Part shown: positions 1 to 9,324 of the stretch, in pieces | Numbering within the stretch: the first letter of the stretch is position 1 | Layout: the number at the start of each line of letters is the position of its first letter | Source: JBALVT01 sp045110675 | GTDB lineage: Bacteria; Pseudomonadota; Gammaproteobacteria; Pseudomonadales; Halieaceae | DNA length: 64,000 bases | Direction of reading: 5' to 3' | NCBI GenBank assembly: GCA_045110675.1 | Contig: JBGCGJ010000017.1 | Coordinates: 124,001 to 188,000, forward strand | The notes under the pieces: generated by a model | Seen by the model: the letters and a program-made list of their open reading frames with translations, nothing else | Database searches by the model: none | Told to the model about the DNA's origin: nothing | Program-made: the position numbers and the translations under genes

Positions 1-1
1 G

Positions 2-88
2 CCCAATGCACAAACGGGTCTCGTACACGCCCAGGGGGGGATTATGTCTTCCCACACTGCATTAATACTGGGCAGGGAAAATTCATGA
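2..88 (+). CDS. C-terminal end of a thiolase-like protein (partial)
   Basis: Only the last 28 codons lie in the window, in the frame that ends with TGA at 86-88. The peptide contains LVHAQGGIMSSHTALILGRE, which resembles the C-terminal glycine-rich tail of thiolase-fold lipid-transfer or acetyl-CoA acetyltransferase proteins. Its stop overlaps the ATG of the next gene (ATGA), so the two are probably translationally coupled. Thiolase and DUF35 pairs are common in beta-oxidation-type side-chain degradation, which supports the reading. The family call rests on a short tail and is tentative. Confidence 0.6.
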   Translation, partial: PNAQTGLVHAQGGIMSSHTALILGRENS

Positions 89-477
89 GCAAAATTCTGC
101 CCCGGGAAACCGAACTCAGTGCACCCTACTGGCAGGCCTGCCGCGAAGGTGTGCTGAAAATTCAACACTGTGGAAACTGTCAGCAGTATCAGTTTTACCC
201 CAGAACAATTTGCAGCCACTGCGAAAGCGAAGATGTGAGTTGGAGCGCAGTCAGCGGCGCAGGAAAGATTGCGAGCTACAGTATTGTGCGACGCGGTATT
301 TCAGCCAGCTATGAGGCACCCTACGTGGTTGCCTTAATTGAGTTAAATGAGGGTGTGATGATGATGTCTTCTATTCAAACCAAAGAACCCGAGTCGGTAA
401 CGGTTGGAGCAGCAGTACAAGTCGTCTTTGAGGACTGGGGCGAAAACATCAAAATGCCACTCTTCAGATTACAATAG
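85..477 (+). CDS. Zn-ribbon / OB-fold DUF35 protein
   Basis: A 130-aa protein with an N-terminal rubredoxin-like zinc ribbon (Cys29-x2-Cys32 and Cys43-x2-Cys46) followed by an OB-fold domain from about residue 55 onward, the normal DUF35 architecture. Family members act as acyl-CoA-binding partners of thiolase-like enzymes. The start overlaps the stop of the thiolase-like gene, the usual pairing, and a Rieske oxygenase follows 8 bases after its stop. Function as a thiolase partner is inferred from this neighbourhood; the substrate cannot be told. Confidence 0.88.
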   Translation: MSKILPRETELSAPYWQACREGVLKIQHCGNCQQYQFYPRTICSHCESEDVSWSAVSGAGKIASYSIVRRGISASYEAPYVVALIELNEGVMMMSSIQTKEPESVTVGAAVQVVFEDWGENIKMPLFRLQ

Positions 478-485
478 GTCACGCT

Positions 486-1841
486 ATGAGCGAACAAACG
501 ATCCCATTCGCCGTCATCAACCCCGACGCGCCAGCGGACTCACTTGAGGCCAAGCAGCCCCATATTGACAACGGCTGCGAACGATATTCAAAACACGGTT
601 ACTTCGATAGAGATTACATGCGCCGAGAATGGGATGCCATCTGGAGCGCGAGCTGGCTTATCGCAGGTGTTGAATCAGACCTTGCCAAAGTCGGCGATTA
701 TTTCCTGTTCGACATTGGCGATGAATCTATCATCGTCACCCGCACAGAAGAAAGTGTAAAAGCTTTTTACAACGCCTGCAGTCATCGCGGTGCGAGATTG
801 CTCAGTGAGGAGCGCGGCAATCGCAAGGTATTTGTGTGCCCATTCCACAGCTGGAGTTTTCACAACAACGGCGATTTGCGTCGCATCACTGACGAGGAAA
901 CTTTTCAGCCGGAGGTCATTGCCCACAGACCGGGTCTTACGGAATTGGCTTGCGAGACTCTGGCGGGTATCGTGTTTATCAACATGGCGGATGAACCGCC
1001 GCCACTCGCCCAGTCCATCGGCTTGCCCGCCGGCTATTTGGAAGCCTATCAGATCGAAAAAATGAAAGTGGTCAGACACGTTCGCAGCGAGTGGGGCTCC
1101 AACTGGAAAGTGGGCGTAGAAGCGTTTTACGAGAGCTACCACCTGCATACGGTGCATCCGGAGACCAGGGGCGTGATGGCTGACCTCAAGGTTCAATACG
1201 ATCTGTATCCAAATGGCGCAAGCCGCATGATTGTGCCGCTGGGGGAACCGAGCCCGCGTTTTCACGATCAGGAATCGGTCAACGAAGGCCTTCAGATGAT
1301 GCTGAGCGACGCCGGGGTAGATCCCGAGAGCTTCACCGGAGGGGCAATGGATGTTCGGCGCGCCATTCAAGTTGGCAAGCGAAAACGGTCCGAGCAACTG
1401 GGCCTGGGCTACGAGCGCTTTGAGGACGGCCAACTGTCCGATAGTTGGGCTACCGGTATCTTTCCCAATGTGCAAATTGGTTGCCACCCAGAAGCCATTT
1501 TCCTCATGCGATTTCTACCCCACGAGACCGACCCGGAACGTTTTTACTACGACACTATGACTTTGATTATGCCCGCTGAAGACCCCGACTATTGTGCCCC
1601 GGGGTGGATGGGTCTTCCCGAAGGGACTGACATCAGCGGCAATGTACGCCCCGCCACCGAGCACTACGACATCACCGAGGATGCCAATCTGGGCCTGGTT
1701 CTTGGCCAGGACTCTGTCTTGCTGCCGATTGTTCAACGAGGAATGCGCAGCCGAGGCTTCAAGGGTCAGCTCTGGGGGGAGCAAGAGCAGCGACTGCGGC
1801 ACTTCCATGTCGAGCTCGAACGCCGTCTTAAGCCGCCTTAA
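486..1841 (+). CDS. Rieske non-heme iron oxygenase, alpha subunit
   Basis: A 451-aa oxygenase of the aromatic ring-hydroxylating dioxygenase family. The Rieske [2Fe-2S] ligands are Cys98-x-His100 and Cys118-x2-His121. The mononuclear iron site is visible as Glu216-x2-His219-x4-His224, with a likely Asp ligand in the C-terminal LGQDSVLLP stretch. Such enzymes hydroxylate or demethylate organic substrates using electrons from a separate reductase; no reductase or beta subunit is adjacent. It follows DUF35 and thiolase-like genes and precedes a TonB receptor, which suggests catabolism of an imported compound. The substrate is unknown. Confidence 0.93.
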   Translation: MSEQTIPFAVINPDAPADSLEAKQPHIDNGCERYSKHGYFDRDYMRREWDAIWSASWLIAGVESDLAKVGDYFLFDIGDESIIVTRTEESVKAFYNACSHRGARLLSEERGNRKVFVCPFHSWSFHNNGDLRRITDEETFQPEVIAHRPGLTELACETLAGIVFINMADEPPPLAQSIGLPAGYLEAYQIEKMKVVRHVRSEWGSNWKVGVEAFYESYHLHTVHPETRGVMADLKVQYDLYPNGASRMIVPLGEPSPRFHDQESVNEGLQMMLSDAGVDPESFTGGAMDVRRAIQVGKRKRSEQLGLGYERFEDGQLSDSWATGIFPNVQIGCHPEAIFLMRFLPHETDPERFYYDTMTLIMPAEDPDYCAPGWMGLPEGTDISGNVRPATEHYDITEDANLGLVLGQDSVLLPIVQRGMRSRGFKGQLWGEQEQRLRHFHVELERRLKPP

Positions 1842-1895
1842 ACAGAGGAATTAACCCTAACTCTTTACTTGACAAAAACAAGTAAGGAGTCCAAT

Positions 1896-1919
1896 CTTGA
1901 ATAACATTCAAGTTTTATT
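1896..1919 (+). promoter_or_regulatory. Inverted repeat between Rieske gene and TonB receptor
   Basis: CTTGAAT and ATTCAAG form perfect 7-bp arms around a 3-nt spacer (1896-1912), followed by TTTTATTT. A TTGACA hexamer lies just upstream at 1869-1874. The repeat could be a weak AT-rich terminator, an operator over the receptor promoter, or an attenuator hairpin; the sequence alone does not decide. Confidence 0.35.
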
Positions 1920-1965
1920 TAACCCGCTAGATCCACAATAACTAGATCAATCAGGAGAATTAGGC

Positions 1966-4404
1966 ATGCAGCCCTCTCGTCGAACCCGTCAATATCTGAA
2001 CTGGCAAAACATCAAGAAATCCCTGTTACTCGGTCTAACGCCCACCCTGGCCATGACCCCTCAAGTGGGTTTCTCCCAAAGTGGCACACTCGAGGAAGTA
2101 CTTGTAACGGCTACTCGGCGTGTCGATACCGACATATTAAAGACCCCTGTCGCGATGACGGCCATTACCACAGCTGCCATCGAAAAATACTCGCCTCGTG
2201 ATCTGAACGACATCGCTGTGATGGTCCCAAGCCTTTCCGCGGGCACGGTATCGGCTTTTAAATCGGCATCCTTCGCAATGCGCGGTGTTTCTGAATCGAC
2301 AATCATTGTCTATAAGGAGTCACCGGTTGGTGTCACCATCGACGACTTCGTGGTCAATCACGTGCAAACCCAGAATCTGGAGATGTTTGACATCGAACAG
2401 ATTGAAGTTCTGCGTGGACCCCAGGGCACGCTGTTTGGTAAGAATACCACCGGCGGCACAATCAACGTGAAAACCAAGCGCCCCGAACACGACGCACGCT
2501 ATGCGGATTTACGCTATGAGGTCGGTGACTTCGGAACTCGCAAGGCAACCGTTGCATTAAACATACCTCTGATTGATGACACCTTGTCATTCCGGTTCGC
2601 TGGTCAGAAACTCGACAGCGATGGCTACTACGAAAACAATGCCGCTTACGGACCCCTAACTGTTGCACCTGGGCTGGCTGGCCCAGGCGGAGGAGTCGAT
2701 GGACAGTCCGGCAGAGGTGATGGCAGAGACTTAGGCGGTGATGACGTATTGTCATTCCGGGCCAAACTACTGTGGTCTCCCAATGAAAACTTCAACGCTC
2801 TGTTGCAATATGAGAAAGTCGAAGATGAAGGTGATACCGTCCCCGTGGTTAACGAAACGCCACCTAACTCGGGTTACTTCTTCGATAGCTGGGGTTTCGG
2901 CAGCAATGAGCGCGGCGATCCTTTAAAGAATGGCGGCGTGACAAATCAGGACGACTTCCTGCTGGAAATGAGCAAAGGGGCTATCATCGACATTGAGGGC
3001 ATCTACCTCAATATGGATTGGACCATCGGCGACTACACTTTGTATTCTGTCACCGGTCAACGAGACCAGGAATCTCATTTGCCCAACACCTATTCCGGCG
3101 AAGTTTTCAGAACCCTGTTTGATGCAACTCGAGATGATGAGCGCGAGACCTTTCAGCAAGAATTTCGCTTGGCTTCCAGCCTGGATGGTCCGTTCAATTT
3201 TGTAACCGGTATTTACTACCAGGAAGAAGACATCGATTTTTGTGTTGTCCAGGTAGTGGGTTTCGTCGATTTGCTAGTGGACGGCGAACAGGCCTTCCTG
3301 AGTGCCAACCCTCTCATCTTGTGTAACGCACAAGAGGCAGAGGCAACAGCCATATACATCGACGGTACCTTCGAGGTGTCGGATAAGCTAAGCATTACCG
3401 CCGGCTACCGCTACACCGACGAAGAGAAAGAGTGGACAGGTCGACCGAGAGTTCCCATTCAGGCTTTGCCCAACGGTGGTTTCGACCCCAACTTTACATG
3501 GCGCGAACTGGGTACTCCTCTTGCCGGTGCTGACTTCGACCGGTTCCCCGATGGTGTAGTCAGAGATAGCGAAGATTGGCAGGAATCTACTTACCGTCTT
3601 CAGCTTGCCTACAATTTCAACGATGACTTGTTTGGCTGGGCTAGCTATTCGCGAGGTTTCAAAAGCGGTGGTTACAACGACCAGGTGGGAACAGTACTCA
3701 ACCCCATCCCGGCACTTGCGGCAAGACCAACCGATCCAGAGATTGCAGACTCCTATGAGCTGGGCGTGAAAGCAGAATTTCTTGAAAAAGCAGCAAACAT
3801 CCAAGCAACCTTCTTCTACGTAGAGTACAGCGACGCTCAGCGAACACTGAATGCGAGTTTCGAAACGGGACAAGAGACTTTGTTCTTTAACGCGGCAGAG
3901 CTAGAAGTCAAAGGCCTTGAGTTAGAAGGTACCTGGGCGGTAACACCGAACCTGTTGCTGCGAGGAAACGCGATGTGGCAGGACGCCGAGTTCAATGAGT
4001 TTTCTGCAGATACAGACTTCGATGGCATAGACGACATCGACCTGAGCGGCAAAGAACCTACACGCGCCCCAGAGTCTATGTATACGCTGGATGCAACGTA
4101 TAGCTGGGACCTCGACTGGGGTGATATTGACCTCAATCTTCGCGTGGCTTACGAAGACGAATCAGTGGCAAGTTATTCCGATGTCGATCCATCTCTGGAT
4201 GCAACACTGAACGACCGAACAGTGTGGGACGCGAGTCTTACCTTTAACCACGACGATGGCTGGTATGTGCGTGCACTGGCCAAGAACTTCACCGATGAGC
4301 GCTATCGAACAGGTTCACTCTCAGTGGCCAACTTCTGGGTGTTTTCGGCCTACGCACCACCTGAGTACCTCAGCTTGGAAATCGGTAGCAAGTTCGACTT
4401 CTAA
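1966..4404 (+). CDS. TonB-dependent receptor
   Basis: An 812-aa outer-membrane receptor. A signal peptide spans about residues 15-38, followed by a TonB-box-like segment (EEVLVTATRR), then a plug domain with the IEVLRGPQGTLFGKNTTGG motif and a long beta-barrel of aromatic-rich repeats. The last residue is Phe, the standard outer-membrane assembly signal. The start is supported by AGGAGA about 8 nt upstream. It imports a ligand using the proton motive force through TonB-ExbBD, none of which is encoded here. The closeness to the Rieske gene and to later oxidative genes suggests an organic nutrient rather than a siderophore, but that is inference. Confidence 0.95.
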   Translation: MQPSRRTRQYLNWQNIKKSLLLGLTPTLAMTPQVGFSQSGTLEEVLVTATRRVDTDILKTPVAMTAITTAAIEKYSPRDLNDIAVMVPSLSAGTVSAFKSASFAMRGVSESTIIVYKESPVGVTIDDFVVNHVQTQNLEMFDIEQIEVLRGPQGTLFGKNTTGGTINVKTKRPEHDARYADLRYEVGDFGTRKATVALNIPLIDDTLSFRFAGQKLDSDGYYENNAAYGPLTVAPGLAGPGGGVDGQSGRGDGRDLGGDDVLSFRAKLLWSPNENFNALLQYEKVEDEGDTVPVVNETPPNSGYFFDSWGFGSNERGDPLKNGGVTNQDDFLLEMSKGAIIDIEGIYLNMDWTIGDYTLYSVTGQRDQESHLPNTYSGEVFRTLFDATRDDERETFQQEFRLASSLDGPFNFVTGIYYQEEDIDFCVVQVVGFVDLLVDGEQAFLSANPLILCNAQEAEATAIYIDGTFEVSDKLSITAGYRYTDEEKEWTGRPRVPIQALPNGGFDPNFTWRELGTPLAGADFDRFPDGVVRDSEDWQESTYRLQLAYNFNDDLFGWASYSRGFKSGGYNDQVGTVLNPIPALAARPTDPEIADSYELGVKAEFLEKAANIQATFFYVEYSDAQRTLNASFETGQETLFFNAAELEVKGLELEGTWAVTPNLLLRGNAMWQDAEFNEFSADTDFDGIDDIDLSGKEPTRAPESMYTLDATYSWDLDWGDIDLNLRVAYEDESVASYSDVDPSLDATLNDRTVWDASLTFNHDDGWYVRALAKNFTDERYRTGSLSVANFWVFSAYAPPEYLSLEIGSKFDF

Positions 4405-4450
4405 AATTAAGGGCCTACCTGGCTAGCGTCAGGAAAATTTTGGGTAGATT

Positions 4451-4479
4451 GGGCCGACGCAAGTCGGCCCCTTTTTTTG
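4451..4479 (+). terminator. Rho-independent terminator after the TonB receptor
   Basis: GGGCCGAC (4451-4458), loop GCAA, GTCGGCCC (4463-4470), then a run of seven T (4472-4478). This is a perfect 8-bp GC-rich stem with a GNRA-type tetraloop. It separates the receptor transcript from the DUF3604 gene and rules out starts of the next gene upstream of it. Confidence 0.92.
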
Positions 4480-4526
4480 TCCGGGAAAAACCTTCTGCGG
4501 ACGAGCTCTGTCAAAGGAGATCAACG

Positions 4527-6293
4527 ATGCAAGCCATGAACCTCTATACTTCGACACTCGCTGCACTGGTTCTATCTTTCTCAACTAACCTGTCAGCGCA
4601 AGAATATTCACCGGCAGTAGGCGAGAACTTCCCTCGCCAGGTCTACTTTGGCGATCTTCATCTGCACTCACGTGCGTCGGCCGACGCTTACACAATGGGC
4701 AACGTCACGCTAACGCCTGGAGATGCCTACCGCTTTGCAAAAGGTGAAGAACTGACCAGTAGTAGCGGCCTACCCGCTAAGCTCCGTCGCCCACTGGATT
4801 TTTTAGCGGTCACTGACCATGCAGAATTCATGGGTGTGCTCAATGCATTTCGGGAAAAAAATCCTGTACTGATGGCATCACCAATAGGCAAGCGCTGGGG
4901 CGCTCTGTCTGAGGACGGCTTCTTCGACGCCTTCGTCACTGCTCTGTCAGACCCGGATCCTGTCCGCGATGATATTCCCGATGCACTGGAACACAGCATT
5001 TGGCAAGAAATCACCCAGGCGGCGGATACCCATTATCAACCGGGCAACTTCACCACCTTTCTCGCCTACGAATGGACATCGGCCAGCGAGGGGAACAATT
5101 TGCATCGATGTGTCATCTATCGCGAAGACAGCGAAACAGTTTCGGCCCATTTACCCTTTTCATCTTTTGTCAGCAGTGACCCGGAAGAACTCTGGGCGGC
5201 GATGCAAAAATATGAGGAGACTTCAGGTGGCAGGGTAATGTCCATCCCACACAACGGAAATTTGAGTAATGGCATCATGTGGGACACTCTCACTCTGTCG
5301 GGAAAACCCATCGATGCCGACTACGCGCGCAAGCGAATGCGCTGGGAGCCGATTGCCGAAGTTACCCAAATTAAAGGCGATAGCGAAACTCATCCGCTAC
5401 TTTCCCCCAACGATAAGTTCGCCGACTTTGAGCGCTGGGATCGCTACAATATTATGAATACCGCCAAGACGACTCCCGAAATGCTACCGGGGTCTTATGC
5501 GCGATCGGCCTTGCAGCGCGGACTTAAGTTTCAAAACTCTCTCGGCGCCAACCCTTACAAGTTTGGAATGATTGGCAGCACTGACTCCCACACCTCCTTG
5601 TCGACCGCTAACGAAGATAATTTTTTCGGCAAATTCGCCAACTCCGAACCTGGCGTTAGAAACAGCGAGACAATGATGGCAGGGATGAAAAATGCCGATT
5701 GGGAATTGGGGGCATCCGGCTTGTCAGCAGTGTGGGCCAGGGAAAATAATCGCGAGGAAATTTTCGCCTCACTGGAACGCAAAGAGGTCTACGCAACCAC
5801 GGGACCACGCATCCTGCTGCGCTTTTTTGGCGGTTGGAATTTTGGCAACGGCGCCATCGATAAACCGGACTACGCGAGCATTGCCTATGAGAAAGGTGTT
5901 CCCATGGGGGCTGATTTACCCTCGAAAGGCGCAGAAAATTCACCTGAGTTTCTAATCTACGCCCTGAAAGATCCAGACGGTGCCAACATCGATCGGTTGC
6001 AAGTCGTAAAAGGTTGGGCTGATGCGGATAATAAAGAGCATGAAAAAGTATACGATGTCGCCGTCTCGGAAAAGTCGAACGACCTGGGAGTGGCGCAACT
6101 GAGTGCCCAATGGCGCGATCCCGACTTTGACAAACTACAACAGGCTTTTTACTACGCTCGGGTGTTAGAAGTTCCACGGCCGCGCTGGACAGCCTACGAC
6201 GAACAAGCGCTAGGCACTACGGCACCAACAGCGGCACCAAAGGCCATTCGGGACAGAGCCTATTCCTCACCCATTTGGTACACCCCGGAATAA
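4527..6293 (+). CDS. DUF3604 domain-containing exported protein
   Basis: A 588-aa protein from the ATG at 4527, chosen because AAGGAG precedes it and the residues that follow form a Sec signal peptide ending near SAQEY. Earlier in-frame codons would have to be read through the terminator at 4451-4479. The mature N-terminus has FGDLHLHSRASADA and, further on, VTDHAEFMG, histidine and aspartate motifs of the PHP-like DUF3604 family, which looks like a metal-dependent hydrolase. No reaction has been firmly assigned to the family as far as I know. It opens a gene run with a GST and a PQQ dehydrogenase (45 bp gap to the GST). Confidence 0.88.
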   Translation: MQAMNLYTSTLAALVLSFSTNLSAQEYSPAVGENFPRQVYFGDLHLHSRASADAYTMGNVTLTPGDAYRFAKGEELTSSSGLPAKLRRPLDFLAVTDHAEFMGVLNAFREKNPVLMASPIGKRWGALSEDGFFDAFVTALSDPDPVRDDIPDALEHSIWQEITQAADTHYQPGNFTTFLAYEWTSASEGNNLHRCVIYREDSETVSAHLPFSSFVSSDPEELWAAMQKYEETSGGRVMSIPHNGNLSNGIMWDTLTLSGKPIDADYARKRMRWEPIAEVTQIKGDSETHPLLSPNDKFADFERWDRYNIMNTAKTTPEMLPGSYARSALQRGLKFQNSLGANPYKFGMIGSTDSHTSLSTANEDNFFGKFANSEPGVRNSETMMAGMKNADWELGASGLSAVWARENNREEIFASLERKEVYATTGPRILLRFFGGWNFGNGAIDKPDYASIAYEKGVPMGADLPSKGAENSPEFLIYALKDPDGANIDRLQVVKGWADADNKEHEKVYDVAVSEKSNDLGVAQLSAQWRDPDFDKLQQAFYYARVLEVPRPRWTAYDEQALGTTAPTAAPKAIRDRAYSSPIWYTPE

Positions 6294-6338
6294 CGCCAAA
6301 ATGACAGGGCGAACGCGACTATCTAGATCGGAGCATCC

Positions 6339-7256
6339 ATGAGCGACATTATTCTTCACCACTTCGACGCATCACCCTTTGCGGAAAAAATCCGTGTTGT
6401 GCTCGGTTTGAAAGGCCTGTCCTGGCAATCGGTACAGATTCCCATGGTACTGCCCAAACCAGATCTCACCGCTCTGACAGGCGGGTATCGAAAGACACCG
6501 GTGATGCAAATTGGCGCCGATATCTATTGTGATACCCAACGCATCGCCCTGGAACTGGAATCGCGTTTTCCAACACCGACCCTGTTTCCCGGCAACAGCC
6601 GCGCCCAGGCCCTGTCGATTGCGACCTGGGCAGACACTCAGCTCTTTCAACCCGGCGCAGGGCTCTCGATGGGCACCAATTTGGATTTGCCCGAAGATAT
6701 TCTCGCCGACCGCTTTGCCTTCTTTGATTTTCTCGACCGCGACAAACTACCCGAGCAATTACCTCACCTGTTTGCCCAATTCCACGCCAATCTCAATCGC
6801 CTGGAGGATATGTTGGCAGACGGGCGATCCTGGCTGCTGGGAGATTCACCCTCCTGGGCTGACGCAGCCGGATACGCATCGGTGTGGATGTGTCGCGGTA
6901 ATATTCGCGGCGCCGATCAGTTGCTCGAAGGCATGAATCGCTTGGCAACCTGGGAAAATCGCATGATTGAGCTAGGCCACGGCCATTGTGCTCAGATAAC
7001 TGCAGAGCAAGCGCATGCCATTTCGCGATCCGCTAAAAGCACTGTCGAAGCTAATGTTGACTCTCCCACCTGGCCCGACTTGCAATTAGCCACCTCAGTT
7101 ACAGTCACACCAGATGACTACGGCGCCGTACCTGTAACGGGTAGCCTTGTGCGTCTCACCCATGATGACATCGCTATACGCCGAACTGACGAAAAGGCGG
7201 GGGAAGTTGTGGTACATTTTCCACGCATCGCTTACCGAGTAGAGGAAGTAAAATAA
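6339..7256 (+). CDS. Glutathione S-transferase family protein with C-terminal extension
   Basis: A 305-aa protein. Residues 1-80 are a thioredoxin-fold GST N-domain (HHFDASPFAEKIR, with Ser12 as the likely catalytic position and the cis-Pro loop in RKTPVMQ). Residues about 100-205 form the helical C-domain. The last 80 residues are a beta-rich extension not found in ordinary GSTs of about 200-220 aa. The stop overlaps the ATG of the PQQ dehydrogenase (TAATG), so the two are coupled. A role in detoxifying or processing the product of the neighbouring oxidations is inferred. Confidence 0.85.
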   Translation: MSDIILHHFDASPFAEKIRVVLGLKGLSWQSVQIPMVLPKPDLTALTGGYRKTPVMQIGADIYCDTQRIALELESRFPTPTLFPGNSRAQALSIATWADTQLFQPGAGLSMGTNLDLPEDILADRFAFFDFLDRDKLPEQLPHLFAQFHANLNRLEDMLADGRSWLLGDSPSWADAAGYASVWMCRGNIRGADQLLEGMNRLATWENRMIELGHGHCAQITAEQAHAISRSAKSTVEANVDSPTWPDLQLATSVTVTPDDYGAVPVTGSLVRLTHDDIAIRRTDEKAGEVVVHFPRIAYRVEEVK

Positions 7257-9130
7257 TGAAAACTGGTTCCCTTCACATCGCCACGGCGACGCTATTCGCG
7301 CTGACTGCTTCTATTGCCGCGCCAGATCTATACGCCGCAGAAAGCGATAACGCGGAAAGCAGCGCCGCCGAACTTTTTCAGCAAAACTGTCTGACCTGCC
7401 ACGGTGGTACCGTGTCTAAAGCGCCACAAATCAGTCTGCTGCAAATTATGTCGGCGAGCTCCGTGCTTCGAGCGATGGAGTCTGGAGTAATGAAAGAACA
7501 ATCGAGCAATCTGAACACCGAGCAAAAACAGCAAGTGGCTGAATACCTCACTAACCAAAAGCTCAGCGATGCGTCTGAACTTGCCTTGCCAGCGGCATGC
7601 TCTCAGGCGGACAGTGCCTTTGATCGCACAGCGCTTCCCAAGGCGAAAGGCTGGGGCGTGGATCTGAGGAATCAACGCAACTACCAAGCTGAGCAAACAC
7701 AAATCACCATCGACGACATGCCGAACTTAAAACTCAAATGGGTGTTCGCCTATCCCGACGCGGTGCGTGCACGATCACAACCTGCGATTGCAGGCGGATC
7801 AATTTTTGTCGGCAGTCAAAACGGCAGTGTCTATGCTTTGAATGCCGAGAGCGGTTGCCTGCGTTGGCAGTTTTCCACGGTGGCGGAAGTGCGCACCGGA
7901 ATCGTCGTCGCACCCTGGCAAGGGAATGAGCGTCCAATGATGTTCTTTGGAGATCTGGTGGGCAATGTATACGCACTCGATGCGTCAACGGGAGAACTCC
8001 TGTGGCGCGATCGCCCCGACCCGCACCCTAGCCTGACCTTGACTGCTGCACCGGCGTACTACGAGGGGCGACTTTACGTTCCGCTGTCTGCACTGGAAGT
8101 AACAGCGGCAGCTGACCCCCTCTATGCCTGTTGCACATTTCGCGGTGGCGTCGCTGTTTACGACACGCTCAGCGGAGAAAAACTTTGGATTGGGCGAACG
8201 ATTGATGAGCCCGCCAAAGTTGTAGGCAAGAATGCCAGTGGTACCGACAGGATTGCGCCCAGTGGTTCGCCCATCTGGAACACCCCAGCACTGGATGTAA
8301 AAAGAAAACTGATGTACGTGGGAACCGGCGAAAATTACTCTTCCCCTGCCAATGATACCAGTGACGCCATCATCGCCCTGAGTATGGTGGACGGTCGTAT
8401 TGTGTGGCAGCAGCAAATGACCGCAGGTGATGCCTGGAATATGGGCTGTGAAACCGAGGAGAAAATTAACTGTCCACCAGAGAACGGTCCGGACTACGAC
8501 TTTGGTGCTGCTGTCATCATCGCCACTAACAAAGAAGGCAAAGATATTATTCTGGCCGGCCAGAAATCGGGCGACGTCTACGGTTTGGATCCCGATAAAG
8601 GCGGCGCAAAACTATGGCAACAAAAGCTGGGACGCGGAGGCATTCAGGGCGGTGTGCATTTCGGGATGTCCGTGGAGGGCGACACATTGTATGTACCGAT
8701 GTCTGACTTTGATGGCGGCCCGAGATGGCCTGGAATCGCCAGGCCCGGCATGTTCGCCCTGGACATCAGTAGCGGAACGCAAAAATGGTATACCCCAGCG
8801 CAAGACGTCTGTGAGGGCCGCGAATTCTGTCAACCGGGTTTGTCTGCCGCTTCATCGGCCTTTTCAGGCGGTGTTCTAGCCGGCGCAATGGACGGGCATG
8901 TTCGCGCCTATAACGCTGTGGATGGAACAGTAAGCTGGGATTTCGATACGGCAACCGTTTTTAAAACGCTTACGGGTATTGAAGCAAACGGCGGTTCATT
9001 GGGTGGTGGCAGTGGTCCGGTATTCAATGATGACATGCTCTATATCAACTCAGGTTACGGAATATACTTTCACATGCCCGGCAATGTGCTGCTCGCGTTT
9101 GAACGGGGCTCGAAAGACCAACAGGAGTAG
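7256..9130 (+). CDS. Cytochrome c / PQQ-dependent dehydrogenase (polyvinyl-alcohol dehydrogenase-like)
   Basis: A 624-aa periplasmic protein: signal peptide (residues 1-28), a cytochrome c domain with the heme motif Cys45-L-T-Cys48-His49, then an eight-bladed PQQ-type beta-propeller with repeated segments such as GSVYALNAESG, GNVYALDASTGELLW and GDVYGLDPDKGG. An N-terminal cytochrome fused to a PQQ barrel is the layout of polyvinyl-alcohol dehydrogenases rather than methanol dehydrogenases. It would oxidise an alcohol in the periplasm and pass electrons to the respiratory chain. Its start overlaps the GST stop. The actual alcohol is unknown. Confidence 0.88.
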   Translation: MKTGSLHIATATLFALTASIAAPDLYAAESDNAESSAAELFQQNCLTCHGGTVSKAPQISLLQIMSASSVLRAMESGVMKEQSSNLNTEQKQQVAEYLTNQKLSDASELALPAACSQADSAFDRTALPKAKGWGVDLRNQRNYQAEQTQITIDDMPNLKLKWVFAYPDAVRARSQPAIAGGSIFVGSQNGSVYALNAESGCLRWQFSTVAEVRTGIVVAPWQGNERPMMFFGDLVGNVYALDASTGELLWRDRPDPHPSLTLTAAPAYYEGRLYVPLSALEVTAAADPLYACCTFRGGVAVYDTLSGEKLWIGRTIDEPAKVVGKNASGTDRIAPSGSPIWNTPALDVKRKLMYVGTGENYSSPANDTSDAIIALSMVDGRIVWQQQMTAGDAWNMGCETEEKINCPPENGPDYDFGAAVIIATNKEGKDIILAGQKSGDVYGLDPDKGGAKLWQQKLGRGGIQGGVHFGMSVEGDTLYVPMSDFDGGPRWPGIARPGMFALDISSGTQKWYTPAQDVCEGREFCQPGLSAASSAFSGGVLAGAMDGHVRAYNAVDGTVSWDFDTATVFKTLTGIEANGGSLGGGSGPVFNDDMLYINSGYGIYFHMPGNVLLAFERGSKDQQE

Positions 9131-9324
9131 GACAATAAGCTGACCTGGCAAAGCCTTCAGCCATGCCGCGCACAGCAGTTTGAGGGAATAAACTAAAAAA
9201 AGTTAATGAGCAGGATTCTTTGCAATCCAAAGCCGGGATGCGCAGGATGTAATACCTTTTGTATTCGTCAAGAGTCTCACCAATGAGCCACTGTTCAAAT
9301 ACTCGCCACGGCGCCGCACCCAGC

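Noticed and set aside
675..1487. 270-codon minus-strand ORF opposite the Rieske gene
   Set aside because: The plus frame has complete Rieske and iron-site motifs; the antisense frame has no recognisable domain and is a shadow.
4440..4526. N-terminal extension of the DUF3604 protein
   Set aside because: It would translate the terminator hairpin and T-run and place a charged tail before the signal peptide; ATG 4527 has the ribosome-binding site.
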